Below are positions 35,590-45,472 of a stretch of 64,000 nt of DNA, piece by piece. A program made the translations under genes and the position numbers. The notes below the pieces were generated by a model. That model saw nothing but the letters and a program-made list of their open reading frames with translations. It did not search any database and was not told the DNA's origin. Position 1 is the first letter of the stretch. Each line of letters starts with the position of its first letter. The DNA is from Pleomorphomonas sp. PLEO (GTDB taxonomy: Bacteria; Pseudomonadota; Alphaproteobacteria; Rhizobiales; Pleomorphomonadaceae), in NCBI RefSeq assembly GCF_041320595.1, contig NZ_CP166625.1, positions 1,871,501-1,935,500 of the forward strand. The letters run 5' to 3'.

Positions 35590-37299
35590 ATGGTCTCAGG
35601 CGTTTCCCCTATGGCCACGGCAAACGGCTCCAGGCAGCGCGCCTGGCATCGCATCGGGTTCAAGATCAGCTTAGGCCCGGCCGTCGGTATCGGTATGCTG
35701 CTCATTTTGGTGGGTCTCACGGTCAGCATGGTCCAGGGTGGACTGAGATCGGTGACAGTGCAGGAGCGGACCATCGAAGCCATTGCCCGTGGACAGGAAG
35801 CGTCCGCGACCATGCTGTCCTTGCAATCCGATCTCTTCAAACTGACCACATGGTTGTTCATGCAGGGCAATCCTGAGGACGCCAACAAGATAAAGAGCGA
35901 CATCGCCGCCGAGATCGAAGGCCTGAAAGCGATATCCATCGGCGACACGACGCTCATCTCCGCCGAGCAGATCGACTTCCTTCAGTCCAAGACCGCTAGC
36001 GCACTGTTGCTCCTTGAAAAGAATCCGGCACTCGGCTTCCAAAGCACCAGCCGCTTGGCCAAGGAAATCGTCAATATCCGCAATGGCATCTTGGATCAAT
36101 TGAAGCAACGCGTCGCCAGCGCGGGTCAAGCGCACGACGAGCTTGTCAACGGGTTCACGACGGCCCGTTGGGTGTTTCCCAGCGCGGGCGCCTTCCAGAT
36201 CATCGTGCTCGTCGCGGCGGCGGTCCTGGTTGGGCGTTCGCTCGCCACCGGCATCAAGCGTCTGACCGCGACGATGACCGGCTTGGCCCGCGGATCCGAT
36301 GCCGATCTGCGGCTGCCGATTCCAGGCGTGGACCGCGTTGACGAAGTCGGCGACATGGCGCGTATGGTTGAGACATTCAAACAGAATGCGATCAGGGTCA
36401 GGGCTCTGGAAGCCGAACAGGCCGAAAACATCAAGCGGTCGGAGGCGGAGCGCAAGGCGGATCTTGCCCGCATTGCCAACGAATTCAAGGACTCCGTCTC
36501 GGGAATCGTGAACACAGTCGCCACGGCGGCCAACGAGATGCTGGCGGCTTCCGGCAATCTTCGACACTCGGCCAATCAAACCAGCAAGCAAGCCGAGACA
36601 GTTTCCGTGGCAACCGCTGAAACCTCTGCCAACGTACAGACCGTGGCCGCCGCGACGGAGGAAATGAGCGCCTCGATTTCGGAGATCGGCAGGCAGGTCG
36701 AGGTCTCTGCGAGCATCGCTCGCGGCGCCGTTGGGCAGGCAAATAATACCCGAGTTACTGTCAGTGGGCTGGCCGAGGCCGCCAACAAGATTGGCAACGT
36801 TATCCGCCTTATCCAGGATATCGCCGGCCAAACGAACCTGCTGGCGTTGAATGCGACGATCGAGGCCGCGCGCGCCGGAGAGGCGGGCAAGGGCTTCGCG
36901 GTCGTGGCATCGGAGGTGAAAATGCTGGCCAGCCAGACGGCGCAGGCGAGCGAGGAGATTGCTGCCCAGGTCAACAGCATTCAAATCTCGACAGCCAATA
37001 CCGTCGACGCGATCGATGATATCAGTGGCGTCATCCAGAAACTCGATGAAATTTCCACGGCCATTGCTTCCGCTGTTCAAGAGCAGTCGGCTGCGACATC
37101 GAACATCAGCGATAGCGTATCTCATGCCTCGCACGGCACCGCGGAAATAGCCTCCAACATTCTCAACGTCACAGAGGCGGCGACCCAGACGGCCGCCGCC
37201 TCGGAGCAAATTGGCGCCTATTCCGCCAATCTTTCGAAACAGGGTGATGAACTTCGCAAGCAGGTCGACTATTTCCTCGGAGCGCTGCAAACCGGCTAG
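35590..37299 (+). CDS. Methyl-accepting chemotaxis protein
   Basis: A 569-residue receptor. TM1 is at about 25-48, a helical periplasmic region runs to about residue 190, and TM2 is at about 197-217. A HAMP domain follows ([19 protein letters not shown]...[18 protein letters not shown]). The signalling domain has its hairpin tip at [21 protein letters not shown]. No C-terminal CheR-binding pentapeptide is visible. ATG 35590 comes after a GGGGTAGATC leader. Together with the secreted Cache protein it forms a likely sensing pair. Confidence 0.93.
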   Translation: MVSGVSPMATANGSRQRAWHRIGFKISLGPAVGIGMLLILVGLTVSMVQGGLRSVTVQERTIEAIARGQEASATMLSLQSDLFKLTTWLFMQGNPEDANKIKSDIAAEIEGLKAISIGDTTLISAEQIDFLQSKTASALLLLEKNPALGFQSTSRLAKEIVNIRNGILDQLKQRVASAGQAHDELVNGFTTARWVFPSAGAFQIIVLVAAAVLVGRSLATGIKRLTATMTGLARGSDADLRLPIPGVDRVDEVGDMARMVETFKQNAIRVRALEAEQAENIKRSEAERKADLARIANEFKDSVSGIVNTVATAANEMLAASGNLRHSANQTSKQAETVSVATAETSANVQTVAAATEEMSASISEIGRQVEVSASIARGAVGQANNTRVTVSGLAEAANKIGNVIRLIQDIAGQTNLLALNATIEAARAGEAGKGFAVVASEVKMLASQTAQASEEIAAQVNSIQISTANTVDAIDDISGVIQKLDEISTAIASAVQEQSAATSNISDSVSHASHGTAEIASNILNVTEAATQTAAASEQIGAYSANLSKQGDELRKQVDYFLGALQTG

Positions 37300-37423
37300 T
37301 GCGTTGGAAAAGGGGAAGCCGGTTTTCCGAGAATAACAATGCGACAACAAAGCCCTAGGGCAATTTGCGTTCGGCAGGACGCATGTTGCCCTGGAGCTTT
37401 TGAATTTGACATCGGGGAGCCCT

Positions 37424-37690
37424 ATGCCAGCGGCTCGCTCCTTCCTGCCTGAGGCCCTCTGCGTGAGAAAGAGGGTGTCGGGACGAGAGGACGTGGAGGG
37501 ACGTATCGGGCGCCCGAGGTTCCCATCATGCTGTCCTCCTCTGCGTAGGCAGAGGACCTCGGGCCGAAAGAGGCGCCGCCACAAGTATCGGGCTCCGTGT
37601 GAGAGAGCCCCAAACGAAGAGGTCTCAACCTTCTGAGTCGCGCCCAATGTCCGCTTGGGGGGGAGCTGTCAGGCCGCGCGCGTTCGGTTT
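37424..37690. repeat. Family A units plus decayed chemoreceptor end
   Basis: A damaged forward unit (CCTCTGCGTGAGAAAGAGG) and a complete inverted unit near 37529 (loop GTAG) are followed by CTCCGTGTGAGAGAG at about 37593. A degraded terminator and GCTGTCAGGCCGCGCG come next. The last part matches the end of the chemoreceptor at 39298. Confidence 0.75.
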
Positions 37691-37758
37691 CGCCTTCGGC
37701 GCGGGCAGAGCAAGGAGCATGTATTGACAATTGTATGTACATCACTCATGCTTCAAGT

Positions 37759-38028
37759 ATGAAATTCGAATGGGACGATACAAAATGCGCGGAGAATATC
37801 AGGGCGCGCGGCCTTGATTTTCAAGACGCTATCCCTGCCTTCTTTGATGCTGAAAGGAAAATCTGGGAGGACGATAGAAAAGATTATGGAGAAGTGCGAT
37901 ATAATATGCTCTCCGAAAGCAACAATCGCATATTTGCTGTAACTTTTACAATCCGGAATGGCGTCGTTCGTATCATTTCGTTCCGAAAGGCTAACAAGCG
38001 GGAGACCAGGAAATATGGCCAGCTCTAA
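37759..38028 (+). CDS. brnT: BrnT family toxin
   Basis: An 89-residue RelE/BrnT-type ribonuclease toxin that halts growth by cutting mRNA. From ATG 37759 it starts MKFEWDDTKCAENIRARGLDF. RYNMLSESNNRIFAVTFTIRNG and the C-terminal RIISFRKANKRETRKYG are diagnostic. An ATG at 37735 would add eight residues. It overlaps the antitoxin gene by 14 bases. The region is AT-rich and bordered by repeats, which suggests a mobile origin. Confidence 0.93.
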   Translation: MKFEWDDTKCAENIRARGLDFQDAIPAFFDAERKIWEDDRKDYGEVRYNMLSESNNRIFAVTFTIRNGVVRIISFRKANKRETRKYGQL

Positions 38029-38362
38029 ACAAGTGAACATCGTAAAAATTGGCGATGCTCTCTATGAGAGCTTGCCTGACGGTATTTTGAAGCCCCTCAA
38101 CGGTAACTCTGATTGGGCCCGCGTGGACGCCATGACGGAGGAACAAGTGGAAGCCGCCGCGCTGTCCGATAAGGATGGCCAGCCCCTGACCGATGAGGAA
38201 TGGGCAAAGGTGAAGCTTGTTGATCCGTTCAAAATGCCGGTCACTATCCGACTGGATGCCGATGTGGTGGAGTGGTTCAAAGCCCAAGGCCAACGAGGCT
38301 ACCAAACCCGCATGAACAGCGTTTTGCGGCGCTACATGGAAGCTAACCGGAAGGTTGGATAG
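38015..38362 (+). CDS. brnA: BrnA family antitoxin
   Basis: A 115-residue antitoxin. The C-terminal MetJ/Arc-type ribbon-helix-helix begins MPVTIRLDADVVEWFKAQG and ends NSVLRRYMEANRKVG. The N-terminal acidic part (MTEEQVEAAALSDKDGQPLTDEEW) should wrap the toxin. ATG 38015 lies inside the end of brnT, so the pair is translationally coupled. BrnA normally also represses its own promoter. Confidence 0.92.
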   Translation: MASSKQVNIVKIGDALYESLPDGILKPLNGNSDWARVDAMTEEQVEAAALSDKDGQPLTDEEWAKVKLVDPFKMPVTIRLDADVVEWFKAQGQRGYQTRMNSVLRRYMEANRKVG

Positions 38363-38436
38363 GCCGACCCAAACGAAACAAAGAGGGGCGCAATCGGCAG
38401 ACTTTGCGCTGCCGTTCTTTGCGCCCTCGTGTAGCT

Positions 38437-38530
38437 CCGTGTGAGAGAGCCCAAACAAAAAGGGCGCGACCTTGTCAGTCGCGCCAAAGCCCGCTTGGAG
38501 GGGCTGTCAGGGCGCGCGGATCGTCGCGAT
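38437..38530 (-). pseudogene. Terminator and 3' fossil of a chemoreceptor gene
   Basis: CTCCGTGTGAGAGAGCCC, a GGCGCGAC/GTCGCGCC hairpin (38463-38485), then CCGCTTGGAGGGGCTGTCAG and GCGCGGATCGTCGCG. These match 39224-39316 at the end of the intact receptor. On the minus strand the hairpin is followed by a T-run, so it may now terminate the Nudix gene. Confidence 0.7.
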
Positions 38531-38597
38531 AGCCTAGACTTACGGCGAGCGCCAAGCCGAAGTCGGTTAGGCGGGGCGGGCGTCTTTTCGAGCTGTC

Positions 38598-39011
38598 TCA
38601 GTGTTTGGTTTTGATGGCTTGGAAGCCGCCAAGAATTTCCGCGCGGACCGGTGCATGGAGCTCGACGGAATCGAGATCCGTCTCACCCAGCCATAAGTAA
38701 TCGGTATGTTCAGGGCTCAGTTTGATATCAACGCTCAACGGCTCGGCCAAAAACGTAATTCCAATCAGCTGCACGTCTTCACTTTGAATGAAGTCCCAAG
38801 CGGCAAGTGGCTGGTAGACCTTCACCTCAATCCCGAGTTCTTCCCTGACCTCGCGACATAAGGCCTCAATCAGCGGTTCGCCGATCTCGACTTTGCCGCC
38901 GGGAATTTCCCACAAGCTGAATTGCTTGTCTGCTTGCGAGGCTTCCTTTTTGACCAGAAGGCACTTGTCATTGTCGATAATGACGGCCTTGACGGCAACC
39001 CGCTGCTGCAC
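38598..39011 (-). CDS. Nudix hydrolase
   Basis: A 137-residue nucleoside-diphosphate-linked hydrolase. The Nudix box GGKVEIGEPLIEALCREVRE continues into ELGIEV and fits Gx5Ex7REUxEExGU. The preceding QFSLWEIPG is typical. GTG at 39011 (VQQRVAVKAVII) is preferred because GGAAAGG lies just upstream and the size is normal. An in-frame ATG at 39215 would add 68 atypical residues that run into repeat sequence. Substrate is not predictable. Confidence 0.85.
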   Translation of the reverse strand: MQQRVAVKAVIIDNDKCLLVKKEASQADKQFSLWEIPGGKVEIGEPLIEALCREVREELGIEVKVYQPLAAWDFIQSEDVQLIGITFLAEPLSVDIKLSPEHTDYLWLGETDLDSVELHAPVRAEILGGFQAIKTKH

Positions 39012-39244
39012 ACCGAGCCCTTTCCGTTGATCGAAAATACTGGTGCCCTCGTCGTTGCTCCCGGCCGCATGAAGCACGTGGTGGCCGGACTGGGCGCGCT
39101 CGGCCAGTGAACCACATATCCTGAGGCGCGCAATGTATTTCGCGCGCTGGCCGGAAGCCGTTTCGCGGCGGTCACGGCAATATGGAACCTCGGGCCGAAA
39201 GAGGCGCCGCCACAAGTATCGGGCTCCGTGTGAGAGAGCCCAAA

Positions 39245-39275
39245 CAAAAAGGGCGCGACCTTTTCAGTCGCGCCC
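39245..39275 (-). terminator. Intrinsic terminator of the second chemoreceptor gene
   Basis: On the minus strand GGGCGCGAC pairs with GTCGCGCCC over a six-base loop, followed by a T-run. It is 23 bp past the stop at 39298. A half family A unit (CCTCGGGCCGAAAGAGG) precedes it at about 39187. Confidence 0.85.
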
Positions 39276-39297
39276 AGTGTTCCGCTTGGAGGTGCTG

Positions 39298-41385
39298 TCA
39301 GGCCGCGCGGATGGTCGCCAGGAACCTCGTCATTTCGGTGGAGAGGGCTTGCGACTGGGAGGAGAGGTCGCCGGCCAGTTCGTTGACGCGGCTGGCCGCG
39401 TCGCCGATGTGCTGGGTGGTGGCGGCGACCGTGGAGATGTTGGCGGTGACTTCCGCCGTGCCGGCCGACGCCTGGGTGACGTTGCGGACGATCTCGTGGG
39501 TGGCGGCGCCCTGCTGTTCGACGGCGGCGGCGATGGCTGAGGAATAGTCGCTCATCGACTGGATGGTGCCGGCGATCGAGCTGATGGCCGTCACCGCCTG
39601 GTTGGTCGACGACTGGATGGCGCCGATCTGGTCGGAGATGTCGGCGGTGGCCTTGGCGGTTTGGGTTGCCAGTTCCTTCACCTCGGCGGCGACGACGGCA
39701 AAGCCGCGCCCGGCTTCACCGGCCCGCGCCGCCTCGATGGTGGCGTTGAGCGCCAGAAGGTTGGTCTGGGCGGCGATGTTGGAGATGAAGGCGATGATGT
39801 CGTTGATCTTGCCGGCGGCGTGCGACAACTGCTGGACGATGCCGGCGGTGCTGTTGGCCTCGGAGACGGCGGTCTGGGAGATCTCCACCGACTGCACCAC
39901 CTGACGGCCGATCTCGCTGACCGAGCTCGACAGCTCCTCGGCGGAGGCCGAGACGACGGCGACGTTGGCGGAGGCCTGCTCGGCGGCGGCGGCCACCGTG
40001 TTGGAGCGTTCGGCCGTATCCTCGACGCTGGAGGCCAGATCCTTGGCGGACAGGCTCAGCGTTTCCGACGCTTGGCCGACGGCGCTGACGATGCCGCCGA
40101 CGGTCTGTTCGAACATGTCGGCGAGGCGGGCCATTTCCCGCTGGCGGTCTGCCTTGCGGGTGGCCTCGTCGCGGGTGGCTTCTTCTTCCATGGCGCGGTT
40201 GCGCAGCAGGGAATCCTTGAACACATGCACCGAGGCGGCCATGGCGCCGATCTCGTCGCGGTTGCCGACGCCGGGAATGGCGGTGTCGAGGTCGCCCTCG
40301 GCGATGCGGCCGATGGCGACGGTCATGTTGGACAGCGGGCGGATGACGCGCTTGCGCACCACCCAGAGCACGACGGCCGAGCCGAGCAGCGCGGCCAGCA
40401 GCGAACCGAGCGACACCCAGAGATTGGAGCGGCTGGCGGCGATGGAGGCATCGAGCGCGTCGCCGGCGGCATCGAAGGCGGCATCGCGCAGCGCGATCAC
40501 CTTGTCCCACATGGCAACGGTGCGGCCGCGATAGCCGGCGCCGTCATAGGGGAACTTGCCGTCGGCAAAGCCGGGGGTCACCTCGGCCTTGATGCCGGCG
40601 AAATAATCGACATAGCCGCTCTTGGTGTCGGCGAGCGCCGCCTTGAAGGCGGCCGGCGTGTCGTCGAGGCTGCCGAGCGCGGCCAGCGTCGACCAGACCT
40701 GATCGGTGGGGCCTTGCAGCAGGGCGAGATCGACCATCTGCTCGGCGGTGACCGGCTTGGCGGCGGCGACCACGGTCTGCAGCATGCCGGCGTAGCGGCC
40801 GCCGTAGTTGCGCAGGTCCCAGACGGTGGAGGCGATGGAGGCCCAGCGGAAGGCGCCGCCGCTCGATTGCGACAACAGGCGCGTTTGCGTCGCCATGACG
40901 GCGTTGGCGGCCGTGTTGACGGCGGTGAATTTCTCGGTGATCGCCTTCACGGCGTCACCGCGCTGGTCGACGGAGAGGGCGAGCTTGCCGTCGCCGAGCG
41001 CGCGGGCGTCCTTGAACAGGGCCTCGATGCCGGTCATCGCCTGATCGAGCGCCTCGGCGCCGTCGAGACCGTCAGCCTTGGCGGCGTCGACGGCGGCGCG
41101 GGCCTTGGCCATGGCCTCGTCGCTCTTGCCGCGCAGGGCGGTGAAGTCTGTGGAGGCCTTGACGTCCTCGGGGGACTTGCTCTGGGCCAGCAGCGTGGTC
41201 AATCCGCGCTCGCCGTTCATCCGGTTGGGAATGTCGGAGACCGCCCGCAGCGTCGTCAGACGAGCGGCGCCCTGTTCGGCGGCGCTGAGCGCGCTGTACT
41301 GGCGCAGGGCCGCCGAGGTGGCGATGGCGAAGGCGATCAGGGCGATGAACAGGATAGAGGCGGACAGAAGACGGCTGAGCGACAT
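39298..41385 (-). CDS. Methyl-accepting chemotaxis protein with long sensor domain
   Basis: A 695-residue receptor from ATG 41385 (GGAG nine bases upstream). TM1 is at about residues 5-27. A periplasmic helical domain of about 280 residues contains [13 protein letters not shown], reminiscent of nitrate-sensing-type (NIT) helices. TM2 is at about 310-332, HAMP follows ([20 protein letters not shown]), and the signalling tip is [21 protein letters not shown]. The C-terminus ends ATIRAA without a CheR pentapeptide. Partial copies of its 3' end lie at 34.6, 37.6 and 38.4 kb. Confidence 0.93.
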   Translation of the reverse strand: MSLSRLLSASILFIALIAFAIATSAALRQYSALSAAEQGAARLTTLRAVSDIPNRMNGERGLTTLLAQSKSPEDVKASTDFTALRGKSDEAMAKARAAVDAAKADGLDGAEALDQAMTGIEALFKDARALGDGKLALSVDQRGDAVKAITEKFTAVNTAANAVMATQTRLLSQSSGGAFRWASIASTVWDLRNYGGRYAGMLQTVVAAAKPVTAEQMVDLALLQGPTDQVWSTLAALGSLDDTPAAFKAALADTKSGYVDYFAGIKAEVTPGFADGKFPYDGAGYRGRTVAMWDKVIALRDAAFDAAGDALDASIAASRSNLWVSLGSLLAALLGSAVVLWVVRKRVIRPLSNMTVAIGRIAEGDLDTAIPGVGNRDEIGAMAASVHVFKDSLLRNRAMEEEATRDEATRKADRQREMARLADMFEQTVGGIVSAVGQASETLSLSAKDLASSVEDTAERSNTVAAAAEQASANVAVVSASAEELSSSVSEIGRQVVQSVEISQTAVSEANSTAGIVQQLSHAAGKINDIIAFISNIAAQTNLLALNATIEAARAGEAGRGFAVVAAEVKELATQTAKATADISDQIGAIQSSTNQAVTAISSIAGTIQSMSDYSSAIAAAVEQQGAATHEIVRNVTQASAGTAEVTANISTVAATTQHIGDAASRVNELAGDLSSQSQALSTEMTRFLATIRAA

Positions 41386-41766
41386 GCATACAACTCCGTT
41401 GAAGCGATACAAGCTTGACGGCAACCAACTGAACGTTGCGTTAATGCCGGTGTTAAACTTGCTGAGTTTGGTCAGATTTCCGTCAGCATGCCGGTTTTGG
41501 CGCGGATCGGCGGTTGGCGGAGGGCGGTCGTTACCGGTTTTTGCCTGTTGGCGGGGGTTATTTGATCGTTTTCATTAACGAGGAAGCAACTCAACAGGGC
41601 GGATGCTCCGCGCAACGTAAAACAATGAGGCGGCCATGCGGTGGGGCGGGGTTTTCGGCACGGCGGCGCCCATGGGCGGCTGCCGGCTCGGTTCGGCGGC
41701 GCTGGCCGAGCACTGGCAGATTGCAACGGCAAGCGGCAATTCCGACCACGACAACGAGGACTGAGT

Positions 41767-44541
41767 GTGATCCCAGCCTGGCTTGAATTTGCGCTCCAGA
41801 AGGGGCGCGCCGCCTTCGGCCCCGACGCGCTGTCGCGCGCCGTACAGCTGATGGTTCGGGCCGCGCTGGTGGGCGCCGTCACCATGGCGCTGTGGTTCTC
41901 CGGCGGCTTCGAGCAGCTGGACAACCGGCTGACCGACCTGCGCTTTTCCGTTTACACCCGGCCGCCGACGCAATCGCTTGTCATGGTGGACATCGACGCC
42001 AAAAGCCTGGCCGCCGTCGGCGCCTGGCCATGGGACCGCTCGATCGACGCCCGGCTGATCGCGGCGCTGGATCGGCTCGGCGCCCGGCAGATCGCCTTCG
42101 ACATCGACTTCAGCGCCCGCTCCAACGCCGAGGCGGACGCTACCTTCGCCCAGGCGCTGACCGAGGCCAACGTGCCGGTGTTCCTCGCCACCTTCCGGCA
42201 GAGCCGGACCGCCCACGACGCCGACATCGTGCTCAACCGGCCGCTGTTCACCAGCGGCTGGCCGGCGATGGTCAACGTGCCCATGGACAATGATGGGCTG
42301 GCGCGGCGCTTTCCGGCGCAAATGACCGTCAACGGCGAACGGCTGGATGCCCTGCCGGCGCTGATCGCCGGGGCGGCCCAGGACAAGCGTTCCGGCAAGC
42401 GCTCCATCGTCATCGACTATTCCATCGACCGGGACGCCATGGCGCATGTGTCGGTGGCCGACGTGCTCGACGGGCGGGTGAAGGCCGAGGCGGTGGCCGG
42501 CAAGACGGCGCTGATCGGCGCGCGGGCGCTGGAGCTGCACGACTATTTCCTGGTGCCGCGCTGGGGCATGGTGCCCGGCGCCGACATCGTGGCGCTGGCC
42601 GCCGAAACGCTGACGCAGGGCCGAAGCCTTGCCGGGGTGCCGGCGCCGCCGGTGCTGCTGCCGCTGATGGCGTTGGCACTTCTGCTATCGCTGCTGCCGA
42701 CGCGGCCGGCGCTGGCGCTGCTCGCCGGGCTGTCGATCCTGACGGAAGCCGCCGCCACCGCCCTGCAGCTGTCGCAGGCGCTGGTGCTGGACACGGCGGC
42801 GCTGCATCTGACGGTGATCTGCGTGGCGAGCCTTATGCTCGTCCAGGAATACGACCTCCGCCGCGTGCTGCTGACCGTGGCGCGGCGCGAGACCATCAAT
42901 GCCCGCCGCCTGCTGGAGCGGGTGGTGGACGACGGCTTTGACGGCATCATCCTGATCGACGACCACGACGTGGTGGTGCGGCTCAACGGCGAGGCGGCGC
43001 GGCTGCTGGGCCTTGAGGAATTTCCGTCCACGGCGCCGCCGCGTTTGCCCGATCCGCTGCTGGCCACGGTGGCGGCGGTGCGTCGGCGGGCAGACGGCGG
43101 CCGGGCCAACCTGATCGCCATGGCCGAGCTGGCGACGCCCGCCGGCTCGCGCATGCTGGAATACTCCGCCACCACCTTCCAGGTGGAGGCCGGCGCCTTT
43201 CGCCAGGGGGCGAGCAAGACCTATGTTTCGGTGGCGCTGCGCGATGTGACGGAGCGGCAGCGGGTGGCTGACCGGCTGCGCTACATGGCGCTGCACGACG
43301 AGCTGACCGGCGTGGCCAACCGCGCCGGCCTTGCCGAGGCGGTGAGCGGGCCGAGCGGCGCGCTGGTCTATTTCGACCTCGATCATTTCAAGACCATCAA
43401 CGACAGCCTGGGCCACAAGACCGGCGATCTTCTGCTGGCCGAAGTGGCGCGACGGGTGCGGGGGCGGGTGGGCACGGCCGGAACGCTGGCGCGCATGGGC
43501 GGCGACGAATTCGCCGTGTTCTGCCCGGAAGGGCTGGATGTCGCCTCAGAGCTGGCGGCGGCGCTCTTGGGCGATTTTGCCAAGCCGTTCGTGGTGGGCG
43601 GCCATCGGCTGACCGTCAGCGCCAGTTTCGGGGTGGCCGACGCCGGCTGGGACTGCCGCGACCTCAACGTGCTGATGCGCCGGGCCGATCTGGCGCTCAA
43701 CGCCGCCAAGAAGCAGGGCCGCCGCCGCATCGCCCATTTCGAGGCGGCGATGGAGGCGAGCCTGGTGCGGCGGCTGATGCTGCAGAGCGAGCTGGCCTCG
43801 GCGCTCGACCGGGGCGAGATCCACGTCGCCTACCAGCCGCAGTTCGACCTTACCACCGGCGCCGTGGTGGGCGCCGAGGCGCTGATGCGCTGGCGCCACC
43901 CCAGCCTCGGCGCGGTGCCGCCCAACGTGTTCATTCCCATCGCCGAGGAAACCGGCCTCATCCACGATCTCACCGCCTGGATGATGAAGCGGGCCTGCCG
44001 CGACGCCGCCGCCTGGCCACGGCCGATCCCCGTGTCGGTCAACGTGTCGGCCATCGATCTCAAATCGGGCGACGTGCCGGCCATGGCGCTGGCCGCCCTG
44101 GAAGAGGCCGGCCTGTCGGCCAACCGCTTCGAGGTGGAAGTAACCGAATCCGCCTTCGTCGGCGCCGATCCGGTGGTGAGCGACGCCTTCGCCCGGCTGC
44201 GCGCCCGCGGCATTCCGCTGGCGCTCGACGATTACGGCACCGGCTACGCCTCGCTCGGCTATCTGCACCGCTTCCCCTTCTCGACGCTGAAGATCGACAA
44301 GTGCTTCGTCGACGGCGTGCCGGACGACGCCGAGGCGATGGTGATCCTCAAGTCGCTGGTGGTGCTGGCGCGCGGCCTCGGCCTGAAGACGGTGGCCGAG
44401 GGCATCGAGCAGCCCGAGCAGCGCGACGCGCTGGCCGCGCTCGGCTGCGACATCGGCCAGGGGTTTTTGTTCTCGGCGCCGGTGGATAACTGCGCCCTGC
44501 GCAAGCTGCTGATGGGGGAACGCGGGGCGATGGTGGGGTAG
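41767..44541 (+). CDS. CHASE2-GGDEF-EAL cyclic-di-GMP enzyme
   Basis: A 924-residue membrane protein. TM1 (about 25-42) is followed by a CHASE2 sensor domain (VMVDIDAKSLAAVGAWPWDRS), then a cluster of three helices (about 290-365), a PAS-like segment, and the two catalytic domains. GGDEF is intact (LARMGGDEFAVF) but no RxxD inhibitory site precedes it. EAL is intact (GAEALMRWRHP, DDYGTGYASLGY, EGIEQ). Both synthesis and breakdown of c-di-GMP are possible. GTG 41767 is chosen because GAGG lies seven bases upstream. The 380-bp gap 41386-41766 contains no gene and should hold both divergent promoters. Confidence 0.92.
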   Translation: MIPAWLEFALQKGRAAFGPDALSRAVQLMVRAALVGAVTMALWFSGGFEQLDNRLTDLRFSVYTRPPTQSLVMVDIDAKSLAAVGAWPWDRSIDARLIAALDRLGARQIAFDIDFSARSNAEADATFAQALTEANVPVFLATFRQSRTAHDADIVLNRPLFTSGWPAMVNVPMDNDGLARRFPAQMTVNGERLDALPALIAGAAQDKRSGKRSIVIDYSIDRDAMAHVSVADVLDGRVKAEAVAGKTALIGARALELHDYFLVPRWGMVPGADIVALAAETLTQGRSLAGVPAPPVLLPLMALALLLSLLPTRPALALLAGLSILTEAAATALQLSQALVLDTAALHLTVICVASLMLVQEYDLRRVLLTVARRETINARRLLERVVDDGFDGIILIDDHDVVVRLNGEAARLLGLEEFPSTAPPRLPDPLLATVAAVRRRADGGRANLIAMAELATPAGSRMLEYSATTFQVEAGAFRQGASKTYVSVALRDVTERQRVADRLRYMALHDELTGVANRAGLAEAVSGPSGALVYFDLDHFKTINDSLGHKTGDLLLAEVARRVRGRVGTAGTLARMGGDEFAVFCPEGLDVASELAAALLGDFAKPFVVGGHRLTVSASFGVADAGWDCRDLNVLMRRADLALNAAKKQGRRRIAHFEAAMEASLVRRLMLQSELASALDRGEIHVAYQPQFDLTTGAVVGAEALMRWRHPSLGAVPPNVFIPIAEETGLIHDLTAWMMKRACRDAAAWPRPIPVSVNVSAIDLKSGDVPAMALAALEEAGLSANRFEVEVTESAFVGADPVVSDAFARLRARGIPLALDDYGTGYASLGYLHRFPFSTLKIDKCFVDGVPDDAEAMVILKSLVVLARGLGLKTVAEGIEQPEQRDALAALGCDIGQGFLFSAPVDNCALRKLLMGERGAMVG

Positions 44542-44596
44542 GGGGGCGCTTGGGCGCTCTGGAGCGCACTATCGGCCGGGAGGCGCCCCCATCACG

Positions 44597-44831
44597 CTGT
44601 CCTCCTCTGCGTAGGCAGAGGATATCGGGACGGAAAGGCGCGGAGGGACGTATCAGGCGCCCGTGGTGCTTGGAGCGCTATATCGCCGGGAGCTTCATTC
44701 TGCCTGAGATCCTCTGCCTTCGCAGAGGAGGACAATTTTATATAGAGGGAACAGAGGGATAGCGCGTCGCCCTTCGTCTCGTACCCGCATGCCATCATGC
44801 TGTCCTCCTCTGCGTAGGCAGAGGATCTCAG
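44597..44831. repeat. Family A repeat cluster (three units)
   Basis: An inverted unit at 44597 (loop GTAG), a forward unit at 44702 (loop CTTC) and an inverted unit at 44799 (loop GTAG). The 44542-44883 gap holds nothing else. Confidence 0.9.
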
Positions 44832-44883
44832 GACGAGAAGGCGCGGGGGAAATATAGGGCGACCCCGAGGGGGCTGCGTCGCC

Positions 44884-45138
44884 TCACGCCCGCTTCTTTT
44901 CCAGCCATTCCCTCAGTGCGGTATTGATGCGCGACTGCCAGCCGTCACCGCCAGCGCGGAATTCGGCGATCACGTCGGCATCGAGGCGGATGGTGGTCGA
45001 TACCTTCCGGCTATCGGCTTTCGGCCGGCCGCGCTGCGCCTTGGCGGCGGCGAACTTCTCCTGCCATTCGGGCGTGCTGAGGTCAGGCGCTTCGTCAGGA
45101 TCAAAGCCGGGGGGAATAGGCGGCCTGTTCGCGGTCAT
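44884..45138 (-). CDS. brnA: BrnA family antitoxin
   Basis: An 84-residue antitoxin. The N-terminal PPIPPGFDPDEAPDLSTPEW is the toxin-wrapping part. The C-terminal ribbon-helix-helix reads KVSTTIRLDADVIAEFRAGG and then WQSRINTALREWLEKK. It follows brnT with a 38-bp overlap. It is distinct from the antitoxin at 38015, so this is a second, separate module. Confidence 0.92.
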   Translation of the reverse strand: MTANRPPIPPGFDPDEAPDLSTPEWQEKFAAAKAQRGRPKADSRKVSTTIRLDADVIAEFRAGGDGWQSRINTALREWLEKKRA

Positions 45139-45370
45139 TGGCTTTCCTCAAAGAAATGATGCGGCGGGCCGCGCCGCGCGGGGTCCAGACCATTACCACC
45201 ATGCGCCCATCAAGTCGGCCGATGGTGATGAAGCGCTGTTCTCCATAGTTGAAGCGATCGTCTTCGATCGTCAGCGTGTCGCCCTCGAACACCCGTTCGG
45301 CCTCCGTGAGGTCGATGTGATGTTTTGCCAGATTGGTGACACGCTTGGTGGGGTCGAATTCGATCGACAT
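45101..45370 (-). CDS. brnT: BrnT family toxin
   Basis: An 89-residue toxin starting MSIEFDPTKRVTNLAKHHIDL, with YGEQRFITIGRLDGRMVVMVW and the diagnostic RRIISLRKANDRE. ATG 45370 gives the family-standard N-terminus; the frame extends 13 residues upstream through a palindrome. No Shine-Dalgarno sequence is visible: the five bases before the ATG lead straight into a 17-bp inverted repeat. Translation may therefore depend on operator or leader structure. Confidence 0.93.
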   Translation of the reverse strand: MSIEFDPTKRVTNLAKHHIDLTEAERVFEGDTLTIEDDRFNYGEQRFITIGRLDGRMVVMVWTPRGAARRIISLRKANDREQAAYSPRL

Positions 45371-45375
45371 AGAAA

Positions 45376-45425
45376 TTTTGTTACTACAAAAAATGATGAC
45401 GCACAACATTTTTGTAGTAACAAAA
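45376..45425. promoter_or_regulatory. 17-bp perfect inverted repeat at brnT promoter
   Basis: TTTTGTTACTACAAAAA at 45376-45392 and its exact complement at 45409-45425, with a 16-base spacer. It ends five bases before the brnT ATG. This is a probable BrnA operator, or a leader hairpin that hides the start. Confidence 0.8.
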
Positions 45426-45472
45426 AATAGGAATGCCGCAGCGGCTCACTATCGGCCGGGAGATCCATTCTG

